This document shows, in pieces, positions 33,044 to 40,997 of a stretch of DNA of 64,000 nt. The first letter of the stretch is position 1; every line of letters starts with the position of its first letter. Where the stretch lies: assembly GCA_000963575.1 (NCBI GenBank), contig CP011077.1, positions 4,774,001-4,838,000 on the forward strand. The letters run 5' to 3'. A program made the position numbers and the translations under genes. The DNA is from Klebsiella michiganensis (lineage in GTDB: Bacteria; Pseudomonadota; Gammaproteobacteria; Enterobacterales; Enterobacteriaceae). Below the pieces are notes generated by a model. The model ran no database searches. It saw nothing but the letters and a program-made list of their open reading frames with translations, and was not told the DNA's origin.

Positions 33044-34090
33044 CTAACAGGATTCGCCGTTCAGCAGCATCAGAGGTATTTTTTCCCCCGCGATACCGGC
33101 AGCATTTTCATTCAATATAGCCATTAACCTGACCATGACTTCTTTGCCAATCAAAGCATTCTGGTGGTCAACGGTAGTAATACGGGGAATAAAATACTCG
33201 CTACCCGGGAAATATTCACAGCTCACTATGGCGATATTTTCAGGCACGGATAAGTGATGATCTTTTAGCGCACGGATCGCGCCTTTGGCAACATGATCGT
33301 TAATTGCCACAATGGCATCCGGCAGGCCTTCATTCGATGAAATAAGTGTATCAATCGCCTCATAGCCATGTTGCAAATAAAAGTTATTCAGCACGATAAA
33401 GCTATTGATTACCGGCAATTTCGCAGATTCCAGTTCTGCGCGAAATATTGCTTCGCGATCGCGAGTAATATACACATTCTTCGACCCGCCGATAAACCCA
33501 ATGCGGCGGTAGCCTTTTTCAATCAGATGGCGAGTGGCTAAGCGCACGCACCCCGCCTGATCCCGCTCAACGCAGGCATACTCCACGCCTGCAAGCTGGC
33601 GCCCTACCACCACGACCGGCACGGTAGCAATCAGCTTTTTCAACTCCTGCAGATAGGTCGCGGAAATATCGTTGTAGTCGATGTTGCCGCCAAGAATGAT
33701 CACGCCGTCTATCTGGCTGTCGGTAATGGAATTAAAAATATGTTCTTCGGGCACCACTGGTGCTTCGCGGGAGGCTTTGTTCGCCGATTGAGTGTCATAC
33801 AGCGTGACCTTGTAGCCCAGCCGCAAACTTTCGTGCTCAATTTGCGCCACCAGCATCACAAAGTAAGGGTTACTGATATCTGAAACGACGATTGCCAGCG
33901 TCTGGGTTTTCTTAGAGATCATACCCCGCGCCAGTAAATTCGGGCTGAAGTTATGCTCCTGAATCACTTTTTCGACCCGGCTACGCGTTTTGTCCGCCAC
34001 CCAACTGTTTTTGTTCAGCACCCGGGAGACGGTGGCGATAGACACCTGCGCCAGCTCCGCAATATCCTTGATTGTCAGTGGTTTTTTCAT
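33044..34090 (-). CDS. LacI-family repressor of the SIS-PTS operon
   Basis: A 348-residue LacI/GalR regulator. The helix-turn-helix is TIKDIAELAQVSIATVSRVL, followed by the hinge helix NLLARGMIS and a sugar-binding core with the dimerisation-region TLAIVVSDISNPYFV. It lies directly upstream of the SIS and PTS genes on the same strand, with the 26-bp palindrome between. It may autoregulate weakly or be read from its own promoter near 34091-34150. The inducer is probably the PTS sugar or its phosphate. The gene is divergent from zntA and is absent from this place in E. coli. Confidence 0.88.
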   Translation of the reverse strand: MKKPLTIKDIAELAQVSIATVSRVLNKNSWVADKTRSRVEKVIQEHNFSPNLLARGMISKKTQTLAIVVSDISNPYFVMLVAQIEHESLRLGYKVTLYDTQSANKASREAPVVPEEHIFNSITDSQIDGVIILGGNIDYNDISATYLQELKKLIATVPVVVVGRQLAGVEYACVERDQAGCVRLATRHLIEKGYRRIGFIGGSKNVYITRDREAIFRAELESAKLPVINSFIVLNNFYLQHGYEAIDTLISSNEGLPDAIVAINDHVAKGAIRALKDHHLSVPENIAIVSCEYFPGSEYFIPRITTVDHQNALIGKEVMVRLMAILNENAAGIAGEKIPLMLLNGESC

Positions 34091-34207
34091 CGATTCATTC
34101 TCAGCCCGACCTGCGGATAATACTAGGGGAAGCGCCTCGGGGAAGCAAAGGCCAATCCTGAAAACTGCCGACAGTCAGCCAGAAACGCCAGACGATAAAA
34201 AAGACGC

Positions 34208-34239
34208 TTGACTCTGGAGTCAACTCCAGAGAGTAACAT
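34208..34239 (+). promoter_or_regulatory. ZntR-type promoter of zntA
   Basis: TTGACT (34208-34213) and TAACAT (34234-34239) are 20 bp apart. The overlong spacer holds the dyad CTCTGGAGT-CA-ACTCCAGAG. This is the architecture and sequence of MerR-family ZntR promoters in E. coli, which are opened by Zn(II), Cd(II) or Pb(II) bound to ZntR twisting the DNA. zntR itself is not in the window. Confidence 0.92.
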
Positions 34240-34274
34240 CGGTAATGAGAAAATTATCATTACCGGAGGGCGCC

Positions 34275-36488
34275 ATGCTCAACACACCTCAAGACGGCAA
34301 AAAACCACCGCAGTTTGCATTTGCCAAACTTAGCCCGCTGCAGGCGGAAGGCCCCTCCTGCTGCGCCGATGACACCTGCTCCGCACAAAAACCAGAGCCA
34401 GAGATCGTCGACAACGGCAACCGCTACAGCTGGCACGTAGCCGGGATGGACTGCGCGGCCTGCGCACGCAAAGTGGAAAATGCGGTGAAACAGGTGAGCG
34501 ATGTCCAGCAGGTGCAGGTCGTGTTTGCCACAGAAAAGCTGCTGGTCAGCTCGCCCCGCGACGTTCGCAGTGACGTTGAAAAAGCGGTTAAGGCCGCGGG
34601 CTACACGCTAAACGACGGCAGCGCACCGAAACAAGAAAAAAGCAGCGGCCTGCAGGAAAACCTGCCGCTGATCCTGCTCATCGCCCTGATGGTGATTAGC
34701 TGGGGACTCGAGCAATTCAACCATCCGCTCGGCAACCTGGCGTTTATCGCCACCACGCTGGTTGGCCTGTGGCCGATAGCCCGCCAGGCCGTGCGCCTGA
34801 TCCGCAGCGGTAACTGGTTCGCCATTGAAACGCTGATGAGCGTCGCGGCAATCGGCGCGCTGTTCATCGGCGCCACCGCCGAGGCGGCGATGGTCCTACT
34901 GCTTTTCCTCATCGGCGAACGCCTCGAATCCTATGCCGCAAGCCGTGCACGCCGCGGGGTAAGTGCCTTGATGGCGCTAAAGCCGGACGTCGCTATTCGC
35001 CTCCGGGCCGGCGAGCGCGAAACCGTCGCTCAGGCCGATCTTCGCCCTGGCGATGTGATTGAAGTCGCCGCCGGGGGCCGCCTGCCCGCCGATGGTCGTC
35101 TGCTCAGTGGCTTTGCAAGCTTTGACGAAAGCGCCTTAACCGGGGAATCCGTGCCGGTAGAGCGCCAGCAGGGTGAAAAAGTTGCGGCGGGCAGCACCAG
35201 CGTGGATCGCCTTGTTCAGCTGGAGGTGATTTCCGAGCCCGGCGACAGCGCAATTGACCGCATTTTGCGGCTGATTGAAGAGGCCGAGGAGCGCCGCGCG
35301 CCTATCGAACGCTTTATCGATCGTTTTAGCCGGATTTACACGCCGATCATCATGCTGCTCGCGCTGCTGAGCGCCGTAATCCCACCGCTCTTCTTCGGCC
35401 AGGGCTGGGAACCGTGGATCTATAAAGGCCTGACGCTGCTGCTCATCGGCTGCCCATGCGCACTGGTGATCTCGACGCCAGCGGCCATTACCTCCGGCCT
35501 TGCCGCCGCCGCTCGCCGTGGCGCCCTGATTAAAGGCGGAGCCGCGCTGGAACGCCTGGGTCAAATCCAGCAGGTTGCGTTCGATAAAACCGGCACCCTG
35601 ACGGCGGGTAAACCTCAGGTTACGGCGATTGCGGTAGAGGAAGGGACAGAGGAAGACCAGCTTCTGGCGCTCGCCGCCGCGGTTGAACAAGGCTCCACTC
35701 ACCCGCTGGCGCAGGCGATCGTCAATGCCGCGCAGCAGCGTAACCTGCCTCCTGTCGTCGCAGAAAATCACCGCGCACTCGCCGGGGTTGGCGTAGAAGC
35801 GAGCATTCAGGGAGAAACACTGCTGCTCAGCTCACCGTCCAAACTTGACGGCCAGGTACTCTCCGAAACCTGGCAAAGACGTATCGCGAAGCAGGAAGAA
35901 GAGGGGCAGACGGTTATCGTGGTGCTGCGCTCAGGCCTGCTGCTGGGCACCATCGCCATGCGCGATACCCTGCGCAGCGATGCCCGCGAAGCGGTTACCG
36001 CGCTCCATCAGTTGGGCATTCAGGGCGTGATGCTGACGGGAGACAACCCGCGCGCGGCGGCGGCAATAGCCAATGAACTGGGCATTGATTACCGTGCCAG
36101 CCTGCTCCCGGCAGACAAAGTGGCGGCGGTGAACAAACTGAACGCCACCGCGCCGCTGGCGATGGTCGGCGACGGCATCAACGATGCCCCGGCGATGAAA
36201 GCGGCGACCATCGGTATTGCCATGGGCAGCGGCACCGACGTCGCGCTGGAAACGGCAGATGCCGCCCTGACCCACAATCGGCTGATCGAGCTGGCCGGCA
36301 TGGTGCGGCTCGCCAGAGCCACCCATAACAACATTCGCCAGAACGTGACGATTGCGCTGGGGCTGAAGGGGATTTTCCTGGTAACCACCCTGCTCGGCCT
36401 GACCGGCCTTTGGCTGGCGGTGCTGGCAGACTCAGGCGCTACCGCCCTGGTCACGGCGAACGCCATTCGACTGCTGCGGAAGAAATAG
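34275..36488 (+). CDS. zntA: Zn(II)/Cd(II)/Pb(II)-exporting P-type ATPase ZntA
   Basis: A 737-residue P1B-type ATPase (732 in E. coli). The cytoplasmic N-terminus has CCADDTCSA, a Cys-rich patch, and the metal-binding domain GMDCAACARK. The membrane CPC is in LLIGCPCALVISTPAA, the phosphorylated Asp in VAFDKTGTLTAGK, and the hinge in MVGDGINDAPAMKAA. It pumps toxic divalent cations out of the cytoplasm. I start at the ATG at 34275 because CCGGAGGGCGCC precedes it; an ATG 10 codons upstream falls near the expected transcription start and lacks a site. Induction by ZntR is expected. Confidence 0.95.
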   Translation: MLNTPQDGKKPPQFAFAKLSPLQAEGPSCCADDTCSAQKPEPEIVDNGNRYSWHVAGMDCAACARKVENAVKQVSDVQQVQVVFATEKLLVSSPRDVRSDVEKAVKAAGYTLNDGSAPKQEKSSGLQENLPLILLIALMVISWGLEQFNHPLGNLAFIATTLVGLWPIARQAVRLIRSGNWFAIETLMSVAAIGALFIGATAEAAMVLLLFLIGERLESYAASRARRGVSALMALKPDVAIRLRAGERETVAQADLRPGDVIEVAAGGRLPADGRLLSGFASFDESALTGESVPVERQQGEKVAAGSTSVDRLVQLEVISEPGDSAIDRILRLIEEAEERRAPIERFIDRFSRIYTPIIMLLALLSAVIPPLFFGQGWEPWIYKGLTLLLIGCPCALVISTPAAITSGLAAAARRGALIKGGAALERLGQIQQVAFDKTGTLTAGKPQVTAIAVEEGTEEDQLLALAAAVEQGSTHPLAQAIVNAAQQRNLPPVVAENHRALAGVGVEASIQGETLLLSSPSKLDGQVLSETWQRRIAKQEEEGQTVIVVLRSGLLLGTIAMRDTLRSDAREAVTALHQLGIQGVMLTGDNPRAAAAIANELGIDYRASLLPADKVAAVNKLNATAPLAMVGDGINDAPAMKAATIGIAMGSGTDVALETADAALTHNRLIELAGMVRLARATHNNIRQNVTIALGLKGIFLVTTLLGLTGLWLAVLADSGATALVTANAIRLLRKK

Positions 36489-36560
36489 TTTTCGAGGCAA
36501 CTTCCGGTTTTTGACTCCACAAGCAGGGGCAAGGATGCTTCTGCGTAAAAATGAATCCCC

Positions 36561-36614
36561 GCCCATAAGCTGACTGATTGGCAACTTATGGGCATATTAA
36601 TTGCCAATCAGTCA
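36561..36614 (+). promoter_or_regulatory. Interleaved inverted repeats in the higBA promoter
   Basis: TGACTGATTGGCAA (36571-36584) and TTGCCAATCAGTCA (36601-36614) are perfect 14-bp inverted arms 16 bp apart. A second perfect pair, GCCCATAAG (36561-36569) and CTTATGGGC (36585-36593), is threaded through the first. They end 16 bases before higB. HigA-type antitoxins bind palindromes in their own promoters, so these are likely operators. Confidence 0.8.
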
Positions 36615-36630
36615 ACTTCAGGATGAAGTG

Positions 36631-36942
36631 ATGCATCTGATTACGCTTAAGGCGCTTGTGGAAGCCGGTCAAAAATTTCCCAGACATAAGCAGGAACTGC
36701 AAATCCTTGGCAAAGTGCTGGAAAAAGGCTTCTTCCCAACACCGGACTCACTTAAGCGGGTTTATCCCACGCTGGATAACTTTAAATATCTCGATAAACA
36801 TTACGTCATCAACATAGCCGGAAATGAACTCAGGCTGATTGCACTTATCTTTTTTACCAGCCAGAAGTTCTACATCCGCCACGTCATGACGCACAGCGAA
36901 TACATGCGATTTACTGAAAAACACCGGGGAAAGAAGCGATGA
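36631..36942 (+). CDS. higB: HigB toxin, ribosome-dependent mRNA interferase
   Basis: A 103-residue RelE-superfamily toxin of the HigB_toxin type, similar to E. coli HigB (YgjN, 104 residues): SLKRVYPTLDNFKYLDKHYV and FYIRHVMTHSEYMRFTEKHR are conserved. It should cleave mRNA in the ribosomal A site when the antitoxin is lost. The start is the ATG at 36631 (MHLITLKALVEAG) with AGGATGAAGTG before it. An open TTG ten codons upstream would start inside the operator and is rejected. Toxin precedes antitoxin, the usual higBA order, with a 4-bp overlap. Located between zntA and tusA, an accessory insertion relative to E. coli. Confidence 0.93.
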   Translation: MHLITLKALVEAGQKFPRHKQELQILGKVLEKGFFPTPDSLKRVYPTLDNFKYLDKHYVINIAGNELRLIALIFFTSQKFYIRHVMTHSEYMRFTEKHRGKKR

Positions 36943-37349
36943 TTGCGGATGCACTGAAGGCCGCCGAAGCATTAAAAACAGCGGTTCCGCTGCTGGCAGG
37001 CAGCACCTGCGAAAAAGATTATCTGGCTGCACTGGAGCTGGTCGAATATCTGCTCATCAATGATCCAGAAAGTCCGCTGGTTGAGATTCTCAGTAGTAAG
37101 ATCCAGGCCTGGGAAAACGCGCAGCCGGACGTGCAGGCGTTCCGCGAGGAAATGCAGGCCATACCTGCCGGGATAGCCATACTGAAAACCCTGATGGAGC
37201 ATCACCATCTAAAACAGAGCGATTTTCAACAAGAGATTGGCAGCAAGTCGATGGTCTCCCGCATTCTCAGCGGTGAACGCCAGCTAACCACCGACCACAT
37301 CCGCAAACTGTCCCGGCGATTTGGCATATCACCCGCTCTCTTTTTCTGA
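36939..37349 (+). CDS. higA: HigA antitoxin (Xre-type HTH)
   Basis: A 136-residue antitoxin resembling E. coli HigA (YgjM, 138 residues). The N-terminal helical part likely binds HigB; the C-terminal HTH is LKQSDFQQEIGSKSMVSRIL followed by SGERQLTTDHIRKLSRRFGI. It neutralises HigB and represses the operon through the inverted repeats upstream of higB. Its ATG overlaps the higB stop (ATGA). The gene ends 25 bp from the convergent tusA. Confidence 0.92.
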   Translation: MIADALKAAEALKTAVPLLAGSTCEKDYLAALELVEYLLINDPESPLVEILSSKIQAWENAQPDVQAFREEMQAIPAGIAILKTLMEHHHLKQSDFQQEIGSKSMVSRILSGERQLTTDHIRKLSRRFGISPALFF

Positions 37350-37374
37350 GCAGCGGATTAGCCTGGGGAGGGGA

Positions 37375-37620
37375 TTAATGACTCTTGCGCAGTAAATAGC
37401 GGTAAGGCAGCGCGTCGGTTTCGCTGGCGACCAGCTCGTGCTCCATAAAGCGGCAGAAACCGGGGATATCGCGCGTGGTGGCCGGGTCGTCGGCTATCAC
37501 CAGCAGCGTTTCGCCGACGGACATATTGCGCACGGTTTTGCGCACCATCATCACCGGCTCCGGGCAGCGCAGGCCAAGGGCATCCAGCGTGTGGTCAGGG
37601 GTTGCGAACAAATCGGTCAT
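37375..37620 (-). CDS. tusA: Sulfur-carrier protein TusA
   Basis: An 81-residue protein, identical in length to E. coli TusA (YhhP, SirA). The active-site Cys19 is in LDALGLRCPEPVMMVRK. TusA takes persulfide sulfur from IscS and passes it to TusBCD for 2-thiouridine synthesis in tRNA, and to other sulfur pathways. Single gene, divergent from yhhQ across a 174-bp gap; convergent with higA. Confidence 0.96.
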   Translation of the reverse strand: MTDLFATPDHTLDALGLRCPEPVMMVRKTVRNMSVGETLLVIADDPATTRDIPGFCRFMEHELVASETDALPYRYLLRKSH

Positions 37621-37794
37621 AGCACTCTCAGGTCGTCAAAAACCGCGCTAGTTTACGCCGGGGAAAATCTGGCGCAAGCCGCGTGAACGATTGCGTTAAA
37701 ATTAACCATTGCATTGAGAAACCAAAGCAGTATCATCCCCGCGCTTTACATTTTTGACTGGGTTCCCTCACCCCACTACTAAAAAGGCTACAAC

Positions 37795-38460
37795 ATGATG
37801 CAGTTCAGCACTCGCCAGCGCACTAATGCGCTGTTTTGGCTATCGCTTTTTCATTTGCTGGTGATCACCTCCAGCAACTATCTGGTTCAGCTTCCGGTCT
37901 CCGTCTTCGGGTTTCATACCACCTGGGGCGCCTTCAGCTTCCCGTTTATCTTCCTCGCCACTGACCTGACGGTGCGTATTTTTGGCGCTCCGCTGGCCCG
38001 ACGGATTATTTTCGCGGTGATGATCCCGGCGCTGGTGATTTCCTACGGCATCTCGGCCCTGTTTTATATGGGAAGCTGGCAGGGCTTTGAAGCGTTAACC
38101 CACTTCAACCTGTTCGTTGCCCGTATCGCGGTCGCCAGTTTCATGGCTTACGCGCTCGGCCAGATTCTGGACGTGCACGTATTTAACCGTCTGCGCCAAA
38201 ATCACTGCTGGTGGCTGGCCCCTACGGTATCCACGCTATTTGGTAACGTGAGCGATACGCTGTCGTTCTTCTTTATTGCCTTCTGGCGCAGCCCGGACGC
38301 CTTTATGGCTCAGCACTGGGTAGAAATCGCCGTGGTCGATTACTGCTTTAAAGTTCTTATCAGCCTGATTTTCTTCCTGCCGATGTACGGCGTTCTGCTG
38401 AATATGCTGTTGAAACGCCTCGCAGATAAATCTGAAATCTCCGCGCTGCAGCCTGGTTAA
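37795..38460 (+). CDS. yhhQ: Queuosine-precursor transporter YhhQ
   Basis: A 221-residue inner-membrane protein with six or seven spans, the same length as E. coli YhhQ. That protein imports the queuosine precursors preQ0 and preQ1. Conserved stretches are FHTTWGAFSFPFIFLATDLT and GNVSDTLSFFFIAFW. Two ATG codons are adjacent (37795 and 37798); either is possible. The upstream TACTAAAAAGGCTACAAC gives an AAGG ribosome site. Followed 72 bp later by dcrB. Confidence 0.93.
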   Translation: MMQFSTRQRTNALFWLSLFHLLVITSSNYLVQLPVSVFGFHTTWGAFSFPFIFLATDLTVRIFGAPLARRIIFAVMIPALVISYGISALFYMGSWQGFEALTHFNLFVARIAVASFMAYALGQILDVHVFNRLRQNHCWWLAPTVSTLFGNVSDTLSFFFIAFWRSPDAFMAQHWVEIAVVDYCFKVLISLIFFLPMYGVLLNMLLKRLADKSEISALQPG

Positions 38461-38532
38461 ACGCGGGCTGAATATCTTGTGTTAAGATGCAAGGATTAGC
38501 CTTTTGGCTTGCTAACGGAAAGGAATAACGCG

Positions 38533-39090
38533 ATGCGCAAACTGGTAAAATATGTCGGTATTAGCCTGCTGGTAGTGGGGCTTGCCGCCTGTGACAATAA
38601 CGACAGCAAAACCGCGACCACCGGTGCGCCGGCAGCCAGCAGCGCCAGCGGCCAGCCTGTCGAACTGCTGGACGGCAAGCTAAGCTTCGCTCTGCCGACG
38701 GACATGAGCGATCAGAGCGGCAAAGTGGGCACCCAGTCCAACAACATGCACGTTTATTCTGACGCGACCGGCCAGAAAGCGGTGATCGTGATTGTCGGCG
38801 ACAACACCACTGACGACCTTGCCGCGCTGGCAAAACGTCTGGAAGAACAGCAGCGCGCGCGCGATCCGCAGCTTCAGGTTGTGACCAACAAATCCATTGA
38901 GATTAAAGGCCACACGCTGCAGCAGCTGGACAGCGTGATCTCCGCCAAAGGGCAGACCGCGTACTCCTCCATCATCATTGGCAAAGTAGACGATAAATTG
39001 CTGACCATGCAGATCACGCTGCCTGCGGATAACCAGCAGTTAGCGCAAACCAGCGCGGAAAACATCATCAACACCATCGTCATCAAATAA
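38533..39090 (+). CDS. dcrB: Lipoprotein DcrB
   Basis: A 185-residue lipoprotein, identical in length to E. coli DcrB. The signal peptide ends in the lipobox LAAC (residues about 17-20), followed by DNNDSKT, so the mature protein is lipidated; Asp after the Cys favours retention in the inner membrane. E. coli DcrB is needed for phage C1 and C6 infection and affects envelope lipoprotein maturation. Start at 38533 (MRKLVKYVGISLL) with AAAGGAATAACGCG; the open frame extends eight codons upstream. A strong terminator follows. Confidence 0.93.
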   Translation: MRKLVKYVGISLLVVGLAACDNNDSKTATTGAPAASSASGQPVELLDGKLSFALPTDMSDQSGKVGTQSNNMHVYSDATGQKAVIVIVGDNTTDDLAALAKRLEEQQRARDPQLQVVTNKSIEIKGHTLQQLDSVISAKGQTAYSSIIIGKVDDKLLTMQITLPADNQQLAQTSAENIINTIVIK

Positions 39091-39109
39091 GCCCTGAGCA
39101 ATAAATTCC

Positions 39110-39139
39110 TGGCTCCGCTCTTCGCGGGGCCATTTTTTT
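39110..39139 (+). terminator. Terminator of dcrB
   Basis: TGGCTCCGC (39110-39118) pairs with GCGGGGCCA (39124-39132), followed by seven T. It starts 19 bases after the dcrB stop. Confidence 0.93.
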
Positions 39140-39221
39140 CCTTCATTTTCAGACAGACTGCCGCCGTCGCTCTTCCAGGAAGCACTACACTAAAAGCACC
39201 TTTTCCCGATCGGACGTCTTC

Positions 39222-40271
39222 ATGACAGCCCCACAACTTGATAAGACCGGCCTGCATATTTTGCTCAAGCTCGCAGCCCTGGTGATTATTCTCGCCGGTA
39301 TTCACGCTGCTGCCGACATCATCGTTCAGCTGCTGCTGGCCGTATTTTTCGCCATTGTTCTCAATCCTCTGGTGACCTGGTTTATGCGCCGCGGCCTTAG
39401 CCGCCCGCTGGCCATTGCGATCGTAGTCCTGGTCATGCTGGTGATGCTCACTTTACTGGTCGGCGTGCTGGCAACGTCGATGAATGACTTCATGGAGCAG
39501 ATGCCACAGTTCAACAAACTGCTGACGCAGAAAGTGCGTGAAATCGAGCACGCTATGCCGTTTTTGCATCTGCCGCTGTCGCCGGAACGCCTGCTGCAAA
39601 AGCTGGACTCCGACAAGCTGATGACCTTTGCCACAACGCTGATGACCGGGCTTTCCGGGGCGATGGCCAGCGTTCTGCTGCTGGCGATGACGGTGATTTT
39701 CATGTTGTTTGAAGTGCGCCATGTACCCTATAAGCTGCGTTTTGCACTGGCAAACCCGAAGCTTCACATCGCCGGGATGCACCGCGCACTGAAAGGCGTC
39801 ACCCACTATCTGGCGCTGAAAACCTTTATCAGTTTACTGACCGGCATCGTTATCTGGCTGGGGCTAAAACTGCTGGGCGTGCAGTTTGCGCTGATGTGGG
39901 GCGTGCTGGGCTTTTTGCTCAACTATATTCCCAACATTGGGTCGGTGATCTCCGCCGTTCCGCCGATGATTCAGGCCTTATTGCTTAACGGCACCTATGA
40001 GATGCTGATGGTCGGGGCACTGTTCCTGGTGGTGCACATGGTGCTGGGGAATATTCTGGAGCCCCGTATGATGGGGCGCGGCCTGGGGATGTCGACCTTC
40101 GTGGTATTTCTCTCCCTGCTCTTCTGGGGCTGGCTGCTCGGCCCGGTGGGGATGCTGCTCTCGGTGCCGCTGACCAGCGTCTGTAAGATCCTCATGGAAT
40201 CCACCCAGGGCGGCGCCAAACTGGCGATCCTGATGGGCCCCGGCAGACCGAAAAAACGCCTGCCGGGATAA
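39222..40271 (+). CDS. yhhT: AI-2E-family transporter YhhT
   Basis: A 349-residue inner-membrane protein, the same length as E. coli YhhT, of the AI-2 exporter (UPF0118/AI-2E) family. About seven or eight spans are visible, with the conserved FLLNYIPNIGSVISAVPP and VLGNILEPRMMGRGLGMS near the C-terminus. Some family members export autoinducer-2 (TqsA) or act as Na+/H+ antiporters; the substrate of YhhT is unknown. Its stop is 6 bp from the convergent PaiB-like gene. In E. coli acpT and nik genes follow; here the gene neighbours are different. Confidence 0.92.
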   Translation: MTAPQLDKTGLHILLKLAALVIILAGIHAAADIIVQLLLAVFFAIVLNPLVTWFMRRGLSRPLAIAIVVLVMLVMLTLLVGVLATSMNDFMEQMPQFNKLLTQKVREIEHAMPFLHLPLSPERLLQKLDSDKLMTFATTLMTGLSGAMASVLLLAMTVIFMLFEVRHVPYKLRFALANPKLHIAGMHRALKGVTHYLALKTFISLLTGIVIWLGLKLLGVQFALMWGVLGFLLNYIPNIGSVISAVPPMIQALLLNGTYEMLMVGALFLVVHMVLGNILEPRMMGRGLGMSTFVVFLSLLFWGWLLGPVGMLLSVPLTSVCKILMESTQGGAKLAILMGPGRPKKRLPG

Positions 40272-40277
40272 TACCGG

Positions 40278-40919
40278 TTACGTTTTATCACGCCCGGCGA
40301 GGCTGCGTAACATCGCCTCGCCAATAGCCACTTCACCTTTTGCCATCAGCCCCTGTGCGGCCCCGGCCTGGTCCTCACGCTTCTTGTTCTGCCCGAGCTT
40401 GGTCTTGCCGATAAGTGAAGTCAGAGGGATTTCTATCCCGACAATCGCTTTGAGCATGGAGTCGATAAACGCCGGGGGAGCATCGCTCACCTGCCACGGG
40501 AGATCCATTTGCGCTTCCTGCTGTCGCGTCAGGCGGGTTATTTGCCGCAGTACAAAATCGGCATCGTACCGGACGGCTACCCTCCCTCGCGCCTGCACGG
40601 TCTGGTAGTTCCAGGTGGGGACTTCCTTATGGTGCTCCTGCTTACCCGGATACCAGCCTGGGGAGATATAACCTTCTGCGCCACGGAATACTACCAGCAC
40701 CTCCTGCTCTGGCTGAAGGCCACGCCACAAAGGGTTCGCGCGAGCAATATGCGCGCAAAGCGTGCCGAATTCACTTTGCTCAGGGCAAAGTTCAAAGGGG
40801 ATATCAAAAGCTTCTATCACGCCTTCGATCTGTGCGATCAGCAGGCCCAGCGGATTGGCCTGAATAAGCCCCTGCAGCACATCAATATCGTGCTCCTGAA
40901 AATGGCGAGGAATATACAT
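40278..40919 (-). CDS. PaiB-like FMN-binding protein
   Basis: A 213-residue protein of the FMN_bind_2/PaiB family, with a split-barrel flavin fold (MYIPRHFQEHDIDVLQGLI at the start, IEAFDIPFEL and VVFRGAEGYISPGWYPGK after it). Bacillus PaiB is described as a negative regulator, but the fold is that of pyridoxamine-phosphate-oxidase-like flavoproteins, so an enzymatic role is equally possible. Start at the ATG at 40919 with GAAGGTCCGCC upstream; the longer frame reaches into the divergent gene. It is divergent from a MocR regulator across 78 bp, which probably controls it. Confidence 0.82.
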   Translation of the reverse strand: MYIPRHFQEHDIDVLQGLIQANPLGLLIAQIEGVIEAFDIPFELCPEQSEFGTLCAHIARANPLWRGLQPEQEVLVVFRGAEGYISPGWYPGKQEHHKEVPTWNYQTVQARGRVAVRYDADFVLRQITRLTRQQEAQMDLPWQVSDAPPAFIDSMLKAIVGIEIPLTSLIGKTKLGQNKKREDQAGAAQGLMAKGEVAIGEAMLRSLAGRDKT

Positions 40920-40997
40920 TGGCGGACCTTCATTCGCGGTAATTTTGCCCAGCATATGCCCAAAGTGGTTTATGATTAAGAGCCAGATTACAGCAAT

